DNA of 64,000 nucleotides. Origin: Lotus japonicus. Its lineage: Eukaryota > Streptophyta > Magnoliopsida > Fabales > Fabaceae. The notes below the pieces were generated by a model. The model did not search any database, was not told the origin of the DNA, and saw only the letters and a list, made by a program, of their open reading frames with translations. A program made the position numbers and the translations under genes. Shown one piece after another: positions 48,701-59,474 of this stretch. The stretch lies in assembly GCF_012489685.1 (NCBI RefSeq), contig NC_080045.1, positions 10,937,648 through 11,001,647 of the forward strand, given 5' to 3'. Within the stretch, counting starts at the first letter, position 1; the number at the start of each line of letters is the position of its first letter.

Positions 48701-50506
48701 CAGGGACATCACTACCGTATCCCGAGCCAGATTAGTCACGTGGAACCCCTTTCCCCCGTGGAGATTGGTTGCCAAAGGAAAAAAAAAATAATCAATTACT
48801 CCACAAATCTAACAACTTTTCTTTCACGTTTTAATTTCTTTGTCGTTCTTAGTTTTTTTTTTCCAAAAAACCCTAACCTTCTAGCTTCTCTCTGTGAAAA
48901 TATCAAATGCATCAAATCTGAAAAGGATGTGAAACTCCTATATAGCTAGAAACATTCGGCTTTGAGCTATTAATTTAAATTTTAAAGATTCCAACTTCTA
49001 CTTGTTGTCAACGTTTTTTTTTTCGCACTCTCTCTTTTATTATTTCTAATGAAATTTGATGGAAATGTGGATGAGTCATCCTCATCTAAAAACTCTAAAG
49101 TGGTTAAGCTGGAGAAGTAAACTTTGTTTGTATGTATACTGCATATTTTGTTTTCTTTGTCAATTTTGTTAATTTCCTGGACGCATTTTTTATGTTGCTT
49201 TCCGAATGTTTTTTTTGACAGTAAAAAAAAAATCGTGTCTCTTATTATTATAATTATTATTCGATATCGTCTCTTTTGTCTCTTATTATAATAATTTTTA
49301 TTATTAACTGTTAATAATAATATTTGGGTTATTGTTATTTTTTAAATTACGAATTATGGAGTTTATTTACTTATTATTGGCAAAATCGTGTCATGTTCTT
49401 ATGCAAAATTCAAACAATTTTTTCGAATCCAAATAAAATAGTACGGAACTTTTCATGTGAGAAAAATTACTACTTCCATTAACAATTTAAGAATAATATC
49501 CAAGATTATCATTTGAAACTATTACATTTTTTAACACAACAAAATTAATTACTCATTAAAATATCATTAAATATATCACTATTAATGATTTTGTTAATTT
49601 AATGTTTAGTATTTAATATGGAGATTATCTTTAAATTAGTTTGATCACAATTGATTCAACATAAATGTGTTGCCTATTTTATAAATAGTCTTTTTTTGTT
49701 CCATTGGAAAACTATTTTATAAATAGTCTACAGTAGTACAATACATATTTTGTATATCAATATATAGAAATTTATTACTAACCCTTTTATAACTAAATTA
49801 AATATCAACCTTTAGTAGTCAATAGTCATAGATGTTTTTAAATTATATTTATTAAATAATGAATTACTTAATTTAAAAAAACTAATTTTATAATTATTTA
49901 GACTAAATAATGAAATAGCTATTTTTTAAATAAAATTTGGTTTATAAAGTCGTAGGTTCGCCGAAGAAGACGGAGTTGACGCGGCGTTCGCGGAGGTTGG
50001 CTCGTCGGACCACTTCTGGGTAGTGGGGCCTTGTTCCCCTTGCTGAGAGGAAGAGAATGGTGGTGGTGGGTGGCGCTGGAGTGGTCAGTATGCTAGAGTC
50101 AATCAATGTGAGAGAACTGATATGCAAATAAAAATATTTTGGTGCAGTGGTGATTTTGTTTAAATGCTGGATTAAGTTTGATATATAGCATTATAAGATT
50201 TTATTCCAATAGATTTTGAATAAATTGAGATGGATAATTTTCCATCTGCTAAGGTAAATGACTCATCCCATCTAATTAGACTATGTATTTATTTATTTAT
50301 AAATGGATCTATATGTGGATAGACTGAATAGGTCATGGGCAAATGATTTCTTTTGACATCTCTTTTATGTATTTTGTAATTTTGTAGCCAGGATGATTAA
50401 ATTATGCTAATGACGAAGAAAAATAAAAAAGCGGCATCATTTTCACCAAATCATATAATTAAAACCAATTATCACATTATAAATAGGGTTTTCTCAAACC
50501 CAGATC
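48701..50506. other. intergenic, very AT-rich, no gene seen
   Basis: The stretch 49.1-49.9 kb is more than three-quarters A/T with only trivial frames. A short GC-richer island at 49953-50060 gives a minus frame without recognisable domains. Confidence 0.45.
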
Positions 50507-50507
50507 A

Positions 50508-50513
50508 TTTATT
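50508..50513 (-). terminator. poly-A signal of the secreted peptide gene
   Basis: On the minus strand AATAAA occurs 44 bases after the stop codon of the peptide gene, a normal plant near-upstream element. Confidence 0.5.
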
Positions 50514-50556
50514 GTAACTTAGAGGAAGAGGTACAAAGCTTTTGGATATTGTAGTT

Positions 50557-50823
50557 TTACAAGGGGTGCGGGCAAGGGCAACAAGGAAGAATTTTCTTAC
50601 AAAAGCAACAATGTATGCCTGGTGGTACACCTGGTGCCTGCTGTATAGTATATATCCCTTGAGCATAGCCTATCCTTTGTGCATTTCCCATCCCTTCTGT
50701 GTTTCCTTTGTCGCCTACATCAACATTCTCTTGTGATTTTCGTATCCCAAGAGCTGATCCCACAAGATTAGTGCTCAAAATAGCTAAAAGCAACACTGTT
50801 AACTTCAACCACATAGAAGCCAT
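50557..50823 (-). CDS. small secreted cysteine-rich peptide, family not recognised
   Basis: A single exon of 88 codons begins MASMWLKLTVLLLAILSTNL, a clear signal peptide with likely cleavage after the SALG region (residue about 26). The mature peptide would be about 62 residues: a polar Gly/Asn/Gln middle (NTEGMGNAQRIGYAQGIY) and a compact C-terminus HCCFCKKILPCCPCPHPL with six Cys in 13 residues. A TATA box (atataaata, 50902-50894) lies about 75 bases before the ATG, and AATAAA follows the stop, so the unit looks like a real gene. The six clustered Cys do not match the spacing of defensins, LTPs, RALFs, snakins or nodule-specific Cys-rich peptides that I know. Role unknown; export to the apoplast is the only inference. 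Confidence 0.65.
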   Translation of the reverse strand: MASMWLKLTVLLLAILSTNLVGSALGIRKSQENVDVGDKGNTEGMGNAQRIGYAQGIYTIQQAPGVPPGIHCCFCKKILPCCPCPHPL

Positions 50824-50893
50824 AATATCCCGAAATGTTTTGCAAAGAAAATAAAGAAGGAATACTTTTGATGCGTAAAAAACAATCTATACC

Positions 50894-50902
50894 TATTTAT
50901 AT
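50894..50902 (-). promoter_or_regulatory. TATA box of the secreted peptide gene
   Basis: atataaata on the minus strand, about 75 bases upstream of the ATG, with a T/A-rich leader after it. Confidence 0.6.
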
Positions 50903-51153
50903 GAACAAGGACAGTTTATGGTTTTGTTCATTCATGCATCTTGATATTAGGAAGGTTCGGGAAAATTGAAGTATAAATGCATGATGATGTAAGTGATGAG
51001 TTCATAAAAAATGACAATATTCAATATAATTTCAATTTTGATATTTTTATTACATATTATTCATGATATTATAAAATATAAGAAATATATATACTAGGTA
51101 TTTATATTTTAATAATAATAATAATATAATAATAATAATATTATAATGATAGT

Positions 51154-51258
51154 GAACTAGAAAAAGTTTTTATAAACTCAGTTCAACCCCGCCTTCTTTA
51201 CTCCCTTTGATTAACATCACCTAGTTCAATGCTGAATGTGTTTTTGGTCTGCAATAAT
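51154..51258. repeat. direct repeat of 48029-48130
   Basis: The blocks aactagaaaaagtttttata and gattaacatcacctagttca are shared with 48029-48130, with about five substitutions. The two copies bracket 3 kb including the secreted peptide gene and may be truncated copies of one LTR flank. Confidence 0.85.
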
Positions 51259-51467
51259 TTTTTAATATGTCTAATATAAGTGTACCCATATCTTTATTTT
51301 TTAAAATTCTGGTACCATGCAGTTGTATATGTAACCGTATTAGTGCAACTTCTTAGGTAACAAGTGAATCTCTCGAACCTTGATTGTTGTCGTAGGTTTT
51401 CCTTGTAGAGATTTTTTATGGGATTGATGAATATCTGAGCCCGTAATTTTCAAAAAGCTTTGAAACC

Positions 51468-54400
51468 ATGTTCCCTGGAACGATTCCAATTGAGGATGTG
51501 TTTGAGGAGCTGAAATGTTCAAGAGCAGGTCTATCATCGGAGGAGAGTGCCAACCGGCTTCAAGTCTATGGACCAAACAAATTACAAGAGAAAAAGGTAT
51601 TTATTTTTTTCTGCATTAATTAGTCATTGAAGTCATTAGATGCATGCACCTATTGATTTCTTGTGTCATGAAATAGCCATTGAAGTTCTTGGGATTTATG
51701 TGGAACCCCTTGTCATGGGTCATGGAAGCTGCTGCTGTAATGGCCATTGCTTTGGCAAATGGAGGAGGAAGGCCTCCAGATTGGCAAGAATTTTTGGGAA
51801 TCATTGCTTTACTTTTATTCCACTCCTCGGTGAGTTTCATAGAGGAATTCAATGCTCGCTATGCTGCTGAAGCTCTTATGGCTCGTTTAGCTCCAAAGGC
51901 CAAGGTTTTATGCTATCCGCAAACTTATTTTATTCATGTGTGTTCATTATTTATGGTAGCACGGTATTTAGTCGTAAAAAATGACCTCATTATCGATAAT
52001 GTTCCTCATAATCTGGTTTTTTTATGGAACTCACTGGGGTAGTGTGATCCATATAGCCGATCTCAATTGGTGAGATAAGGTTTTTGTTGTTTGTGCATTA
52101 TTTATGGTGCCATCTTTTGTTAATGTTTGTTCAACTACAAATTTAAGGTTCTGAGAGACGGTCGATGGAGTGAACAAGACACTGCAACTTTAGTACTAGG
52201 TGACATTATCAGCATTAAATCGGGGGATATCGTTCCGGCTGATGTGTGTCTTCTCGAGGGAGATCCTTTGAGTGTTGACCAGTCTGTTTTAACTGGGGAA
52301 TCTCTTCCTGTGACAAAGAATTCCTCTGATAAAGTGTTCTCCGGATCAACTGTTAAGAAGGGTAATATTGAAGCCGTTGTGATTGCTACTGGGGTGCATA
52401 CTTTTTCTGGGAAAGCAGCTCATCTGGTGGACTGTACTAACCAAGTTGGACACTTTCCGAAAGTGCTCACAGCAATTAGTAATTTCTGCATTTGCTCAAT
52501 TGCGGTTGGAATAGTCATCGAGCTTATAGTCATGTATCCGATACAGCACCGCAAGTACAGGGATGGAATTGACAATCTTTTAGTGCTATTGATTGGGGGA
52601 ATTCCCCATTCCATGCCAACTGTTTTGTTTGTCACTATGGCTATTGGTTCGCACAGTTTTTCCCTGCAAGGTGCGATTATGAAACGAATGACAGCTATTG
52701 AGGAAATGGCAGGGATGGACGTCCTCTGCAGTGATAAAACCGGGACTCTCACTTTGAATAAGCTATGTGTTGATAGAAACTTGATTGAAGTCTTTGCCAA
52801 GGGTGTTGAGAAGGAGCATGTTATCCTGCTAGCAGCTAGAGCTTCTAGGACTGAAAATCAGGATGCCATAGATGCTGCAATTGTCAAGATGCTTGCAGAT
52901 CCAAAGGAGGTAAATATGCCATAATCTCTCTTTCTTTAATTTCGGTTTCGGACTTTAGATTAAACCTAATTTTACTGTTCTGATTAACCAGTCAAGAGCT
53001 GGTATCAGGGAGGTCCATTTTCTTCAATTCAATTCAGTAGACAAGAGGACTGCTCTAACCTACATTGATTCTGATGGAAGTTGGCATCGAGCTAGCAAAG
53101 GGGCACCTGAGCAGGTAACCATCGATTTCGTCGTCACTTTCTTATGATGTCTCTGAAGATGACTAGGCCATGTTTTTCTCCTGTTTTAGATAATCAACCT
53201 TTGCAACTGCAAAGAGGATGAGGATGTTAGGAAGAAGGTTCATGAAGTAATTGACAAGTTTGCTGAACGTGGAATTCAGTCTTTAGGTGTTGCAAGACAG
53301 GTACTTAAAGGTGATATATGTATAATTTTCTAAATGATTGTATACCCTTCCTTTATATTGCTTGTATTGCATGATGTATGCAACAGCAAGTACCAGAGAA
53401 AACTAAAGATAGTCCTGGTGGACCGTGGCAATTTGTTGGCCTGGTGCCACTGATTGATTTACCCAGACATGATAGTGCTGAAACCATTAGAAGAGCTCTT
53501 AACCTTGGAGTGAATGTGAAGATGATTACCGGTAAGACTTGAGGTCATATACTCTTGTAGCTGATACCAAAACTCAAATAATATCCGTAGTTTTGAAATT
53601 ACTTGTGGTTATTGTCATTGTCTAGGGGATCAGCTTGCCATTGGAAAGGAAATCGGCCGAAGGCTTGGAATGGGAACAAACATATACCCTTCATCTGTAT
53701 TGCTTGGACAAGACAAGGATGCCTATATTTCAGCTCTTCAGGTTGACGAGTTGATTGAGAAGGCTGATGGATTTGCAGTAGTTTTTCCGGGTAGGTCCTA
53801 TTTCTGCATATCTATCTATGTGCATGTTAGGTATGATTATGAATATATCATGTCACATTTAATTTGTCAAAGAATTATCTCTTCACTTCATTATTTATAA
53901 GAAAACAATAATGATGACCCATCATCCATTCATTTTTGCTTTCAAATATTTTAAAACATTCTTTACTTGTTTGTAGCTTATTTGAAAGTGTGCAAACTTT
54001 TACCATTATCAACAATTCTTATTTCTAACACTTGAAACCTTTTTCTCTCTGTATGAACTGGTAGAACACAAATATGAAATTATCAAGAGGCTGCAAGAGA
54101 GGAAGCATATATGTGGAATGACAGGAGATGGTGTTGATGATGTCCCTGCATTGAAGAAAGCGGATATTGGAATAGCTGTTGCTGATGCTACAGATGCTGC
54201 TAGAAGTGCTTCTGATATTGTCCTCACTGACCATGGTTTAAGAGTGATTATTAGTGTAGTGATAACCAGTAGGGAGATTCTTCAGAGGATGAAGAATTAT
54301 ACTGTGAGTTTCCTTGCATACCTAATTAAACTGTTTCATTTCATTTTAAATGTTCTTAAATCACAAAATGACTTGCTATGGAACAGATTTATGCCGTGTC

Positions 54401-56003
54401 AATCACTATTCATATGGTGGTAAGTGCTGAATTTAGGTTGAATTGAGAAATGTCAAATATTTTCTACATACTGGAACAATCTAATCATATGCTTATGTGT
54501 TCTATTTTTCATTTTGGTAGTTTGGTTTCTTATTTATTGCGTTAATCTGGAAGTTTGATTTTGCACCCTTCATGGTTTTGGTTATGGCCTTCCTCAATGA
54601 TGGTAAGTAAATATTTGCCTGAACTTGATGACTGTTTCGCCAAAATGCTAAAACTGATTTCCTTGCACTACTATACATTTAGGCCCCATTATGGCATTAC
54701 CCGGGGATAGAGTGAAACTGAAACCATCACCATTTCCTGAGAGCTGGAAACTGAGGGAGATCTTTGCTACTGGTGTTGTACTTGGCAGTTACTTAGCACT
54801 AATGACTGTAATTTTTTTCTGGGTGATGAAAGATACTGACTTCTTCCCGGTAAACAATTTACATTTCTTGCTTTTTCTCCATGTCGTCACAACCTAACAG
54901 AGATTCTAAGTGCTATAAGCTTACACTATTGCAGAACAAGTTTGGTGTGAGGTCTTTGAGATATAGCTCTGATGAGATGATGGCAGCTTTATATCTACAA
55001 GTCAGTATAATAAGCCAGGCCCAAATTTTTGTCTTTAGGTCCCGCAGCTGGTCTTTTGTTGAAAGACCTAGTCTTTTCCTACTAATTACTTTTATGTTTT
55101 CTGAACTGGTAAGCTTGAACCTCTTAATATTCTACCACCAATGCTCTCTGTAAAGTGTCTCTGGTAGTTTCTTGTCTGATTTTAGTATTAAGTAGTGCAA
55201 TTTTATAGCATCTAGAGTGTGTTTGGAATTTTTCGAACTTATCTTATAGAATAAACACTTAAGCAAGTGTTTAGTTAAGCTTATAAAAATAGCTAGATAG
55301 GATTGGTACCAAGGAAGTGAAAGAATGAAGAAACTAGAGGTATTAGTGAAGAACCCTAATCCCTGACCTGCCCGATGTAGACAGAACTTTGGAAAATAGA
55401 GCTAAGAGATACAAAAGGTTGTTCAGACTTTTGGGAGGCTCAACTCTCTCCTATATTGTCCAAACTAACTCTCACTAACGCATTCACACATTAGGTTAGT
55501 TAGCTATTATTACATTAACAACCTCTATCCATCGGTTACTATCACATTGCAATCATAACTTATGATCAACCTATAAGCTGTTTTAAGCATATTTTTATGA
55601 GTTTCTCATATTAGCTTATGAATATACATACCGATAAGCTCTTTTGAGTTTATTTCAATAAGCTTATAAATGTTTGCAGACATAAGCCCTTAAATAATTT
55701 GTTTAATCAAACGCTAAACATTAATAACTATACACTTAGTAATGTCAACAACAACCAAAAAGGAAAGAAAAGAAAATGGGTGGTTAGTCAAACACTCATG
55801 ACTTCCTCTTGTAGTAACAATAGTTTGTTATGTAATTACAGCTGACAACTTTGGTAGCAGTATATGCGGACTTGTTCTTTGCAAGAATAACGGGAATCGG
55901 ATGGGGTTGGGCTGGTGTAATCTGGCTGTACAGTTTGGTAACCTATATCCCTCTTGATTTTCTCAAATTCGCAATCCGCAATATTCTGAGTGGGAAGGCT
56001 TAG
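51468..56003 (+). CDS. diverged plasma-membrane H+-ATPase (P3A type), prematurely terminated
   Basis: Thirteen exons join in frame: 51468-51596, 51677-51904, 52148-52909, 52992-53114, 53190-53300, 53387-53531, 53626-53790, 54065-54303, 54387-54419, 54521-54602, 54683-54849, 54935-55108 and 55842-56003. They give 839 residues; intact AHA pumps have about 950. Preserved: TGES, the phosphorylated Asp in [27 protein letters not shown] and the TM6 Asp in AFLNDG. Changed at normally invariant sites: [15 protein letters not shown] (usually VNDAP), [20 protein letters not shown] (usually GGIPIAMPTVLSV), IDLPRHDS (usually DPPRHDS), and ITIHMV (Arg to His in TM5). The normal first exon is not seen; where ERIP is expected the text suggests a lost base and lost acceptor, so [12 protein letters not shown] is only a fallback start. 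TAG at 56001 replaces the Trp of SGKAW and removes the autoinhibitory domain. It may be a pseudogene. The subfamily is uncertain. Confidence 0.85.
55200..55720. mobile_element. probable MITE in the penultimate H+-ATPase intron
   Basis: The 733-bp intron starts with 'gtgtgtttggaatttttcg' and later has 'gtttaatcaaacgc', inverted-looking ends with many 'aagctt/cttata' motifs. This fits a MITE of the 'gtgtttgg' type. Limits are not precise. Confidence 0.35.
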
Positions 56004-56833
56004 GATAATCTTTTGGAGAACAAGGTCGGTTCTTTTCATTTTTTCTTATTATTAATTTCTTGCATTGTTGATCTAATCATGTTCATGCTCTCTCATATCA
56101 GAACGCCTTCACTACAAAGAAAGGTTATGGCAAAGAAGAGAGGGAAGTTCAGTGGGCGGTGGCACAGAGGACACTTCAGAAGCCTCCAATCTTTTCAATG
56201 AGAAAAATTGCTATAGGGAGCTTTCAGAGATTGCACAGCAAGCCAAAATACGCGCTGAAGTTGCAAGGTGATAGAGTTAGGCCCGTGAAAGTTATTGGTA
56301 GTTTTATAAAATAATTGGTTAACTGTTATTGGCAGTTGTTGGGGAAATTCTTTTGTAACTACTGGGTAATTTCCTTTGTCAGGAGGAAATAGATTTGTTT
56401 GAGTGGTATTCTTGAAATTGGGAATAGATTTTGGTGAGTGTTGGTCTCTCGAATACGAGTAACCATTGTAGTTCCTTTGTTATTCTTGTGTAATAAACAG
56501 TTTTCCTTTCATCCATTACTGGTAGTGGTACCTATCACAAGGTACACCATTAAATTTGTATGACGTCAAGTTATTACTTGAAAATGCTTTCAAGGACATA
56601 CATTTATATATTGGTAGACATTGAATGAATTATGTGTATTAAAATGATCTCAGGGGAATTGAAAATTATATATTACTGGACATTGAATGAGTTAAATGTA
56701 TGAAGTTCCTTTACAATTTCTGAAAATGAGTTACTGGCTTAGGGAGCTTCATACTCTAAAGGGACACGTTGAGTCAGTGGTGAAGCTGAAGGGACTGGCC
56801 ATTGAAACAACTCAGCAGCACTATACAGTTTAA
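56004..56833 (+). pseudogene. remains of the H+-ATPase autoinhibitory C-terminal domain
   Basis: Downstream of the stop the last exons are still recognisable. 56004-56024 reads DNLLENK. 56102-56267 reads NAFTTKKGYGKEEREVQWAV then AQRT. After a frame-changing deletion it continues SEASNLFNEKNCYRELSEIA then QQAKIRAEVAR. 56743-56833 reads [20 protein letters not shown] then ETTQQHYTV, ending in the YTV 14-3-3 site. The usual acceptor before LRELHT appears mutated (tactg|gcttag), though an AG six bases later keeps frame. These lesions add to the TAG and show the regulatory domain is no longer maintained. Confidence 0.85.
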
Positions 56834-57833
56834 GAAGCTTGGAGAATCTTTAAGATGAACTGGTTCAGTTTTTTTTTTAGAACAGAATCACATATTATGA
56901 GGGAGAAAGAACCAAAGATTTTACTCAATCTGTCTCTAAGTTATAAGAATTTTTTACTGTTAACAGTCCTATGAAAACTTGAAGGGTTACTTGGTTACTC
57001 CCTTTTCCCATCTATGGTATGGTATTCTCTTTGCATACCAAATAACATATATCTATTTGTAATATGTTAAGAGAGAAGTGCGGAATCAAAGTGTAGCCAT
57101 CTCCTCTCTTTTTTCGCCATGTCATCCTATGTTTGCCACATCACATATAATTTTATGTATTACCTTTCCCAGATCTAGCAATTCTAGAACACTTTTATAT
57201 CCTATTGTTACTTTCTCACTTCTCCATAGTATTATATGCTTTATATGTCAGTTGATTTATCCTGTTACATCACTTCTACAAGGTTATTATCATATGCATT
57301 TTATGACAATTACTGTCTCCCAAGCCAATTGACTATTTCATTATTACTCCAAATCCATGCCTTACCTATTCTTGCAGTCCAATTGATCCACCCAGAAGTT
57401 GATCCATGTTTTCTTCTCATAATGAATCAGGGCCTAATTCACTTTCTTCCTCTTCAAGAAACAGAAACTCAACCATTAAAATGGTCATGTCATGTCACTT
57501 TCCATCAGAAATCCTCCAAAACAATCTGCTCTTTACTCCATGGCAAGCATAGGTCTCCTATTTCATACAAAGTTCCAAGTAATTTGATCTATGAAAAGAG
57601 ATAGAAAAAGTTACTGATTGATTCTGAAACTGTAAGTCATAGGTAATTTGGTGGAACCATTTAACAGTATGTATATAAGAACACAGATGAATTCTTAGTG
57701 GCTAGTGGTGTTCTGGGTGGTGAGAGGTTGTTGGTCATACGGAGAGATAAGGGCGAGTCATAGGTTTGTAATTGTAAAATGATTTTCTCACGCCCCAATT
57801 CCATGTATCCCTCGAGAGAGAGATAGAAATAGT
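56834..57833. other. intergenic, no gene recognised
   Basis: The plus-strand frames at 57078-57604 have no domain and unlikely composition. Possible 3' UTR of the ATPase gene at the start. Confidence 0.4.
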
Positions 57834-57842
57834 AAAGAAAAA

Positions 57843-58984
57843 GGCTTAATTGCACTTTTGGTCCCCCAACTATGGCCTTCCTGCGAAAATCGTCCCTAAA
57901 CTTCAAAATTAGCAAAACTCGTCCCTCAACTATACACACAGTTGCACTTTTGGTCTTCCGTTAGCATTCCGTCAGAAATCTAACAGATTGGGACTAGTGA
58001 CGGAGATAATCCGTCACAATTCACAATCCAGTCACCAAATTTCTTCATCTTCCTCAATATAACCACCACTCATCCTCCCCCTCCTCATTCCTCACTTTCT
58101 CCATCTTCATCAACCTCAATCCCTCATCCTCCCCTCCCTTCTCCTTTCATTCCTCTTCACCACTACCTCCCTCAACCATCAACACAAACTCTCCATACTG
58201 AAATTGAATTGGAGCGGATTGCTGGAGAGAAAGGGGTTTTGGGTTTTTCTTCAACACTCTTTGCAGATCCCATTTTCTCATCTCCTCATGAAATTAGAAA
58301 TCCATTTCACAACCCAAAAGAAGGAGTTGCAGACCTCTCCCTCCATATCTTCATCTCATCTTTCTCACTCGCACCTCTCCCTCCACCGAACCCACACCAG
58401 CAAACCACAACCCAGAACCACCTCTCCCTCCACCAACCCCACCCCTCCCCAGAAACCCAACCGGAACCCACCCCAAACCCCACCCAGAAACTGAGCCCAC
58501 AAACCCCTTCTTCCCTCTCACAATAGATCTACCATAACTGAGAAAGGAAAACCAGAGAAGAAAATCCAAGACTTTTTTTTTTCAGATCTCAAACCATTGT
58601 TACAGATACAGCTTCAACCTATCATATGGTGTCTGGAGAGGGGGAGCTCGAAGCTTGTAACCCAGAAACCCGACCAAAAACCCAGAAACTTTGAAGCTTT
58701 GAACGAGAACCATGATCTACAGAAGAGGAGGAGGAAGAGGAAACGGATTTAAGTGAGCTTCTTTATTTTTTCAATTAAAATACTATTTTTTCTCAATTTT
58801 ATTTTTTCTTTATTTTTTAATTCATTTTTAACGGAATATTCTGTTAGTTTTCTGACGGAATGCTAACGGAAGACCAAAAGTGCAACTGTGTGTATAGTTG
58901 AGGGACGAGTTTTGCTAATTTTGAAGTTTAGGGACGATTTTCGCAGGAAGGCCATAGTTGGGGGACCAAAAGTGCAATTAAGCC
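57843..58984. mobile_element. non-autonomous Mutator-like element with long TIRs, Pack-MULE candidate
   Basis: Terminal inverted repeats of about 135 bp (ggcttaattgcacttttggt inward, through a 'ccgttagcattccgtcag' block) are almost perfect. Both ends are flanked by the exact 9-bp duplication aaagaaaaa (57834-57842 and 58985-58993). The 870-bp interior is CT/CA-rich and contains overlapping frames at 58204-58526, one starting MERIAGEKGVLGFSS with a Pro/Thr/Ser-rich tail. The interior looks like a gene 5' region, so capture is possible, but no family is recognised. Confidence 0.88.
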
Positions 58985-59211
58985 AAAGAAAAAAAATAAG
59001 AGACGTGATGGTTTGAAATGAGATGAAAGAGAGTCGGCGTGAATGTATCAAAACTCGTGGCTATGACATTTGGTGGTTGCTTTGTAACTTAGTAGTCATG
59101 AGGTTTAAATTGTTTTTGGTCATACTATAGGTTGTAGGTCATACATCTTATTATTATGTAAATTTCTTGTTGATTTCATTACACTAAACTGCCATGGCAT
59201 GTTGTTTATTG

Positions 59212-59345
59212 AGTGCATTGTTTGGAAATTCTTCTACAATTGATTCTAAAGCTAAAATCAATTCTGGGAAAAAAAACTTGTGTGAGTAGCTTCTGAGTGA
59301 CATAATTGATTCTAATGAGAGAGAAATTCATCCAAGCATAGTAGC
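59212..59345. mobile_element. MITE copy 1 of a family also present in peroxidase intron 2
   Basis: Shares ggaaattctt, aaaattgattc-like blocks, aaaaaaacttgt and gagtagcttctg with 60648-60790. It lies about 130 bp beyond the 3' end of the peroxidase coding region. Confidence 0.6.
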
Positions 59346-59474
59346 ATACTATAAAGAGAGTGTTGAAAAGAGTGTATTTTGCAGCATTTCTCTTTAGTTT
59401 ATTATCCCATCCCTACATTAATCTTATACATCCTTAATAAGAAACAAAGAAAAAGAAGAAAATAAGTGAGTGTC

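Noticed and set aside
58204..58526. Proline-rich ORFs inside the Mutator-type element
   Set aside because: Two overlapping frames are open together in CT-rich sequence, which fits composition bias. Not called as a gene.
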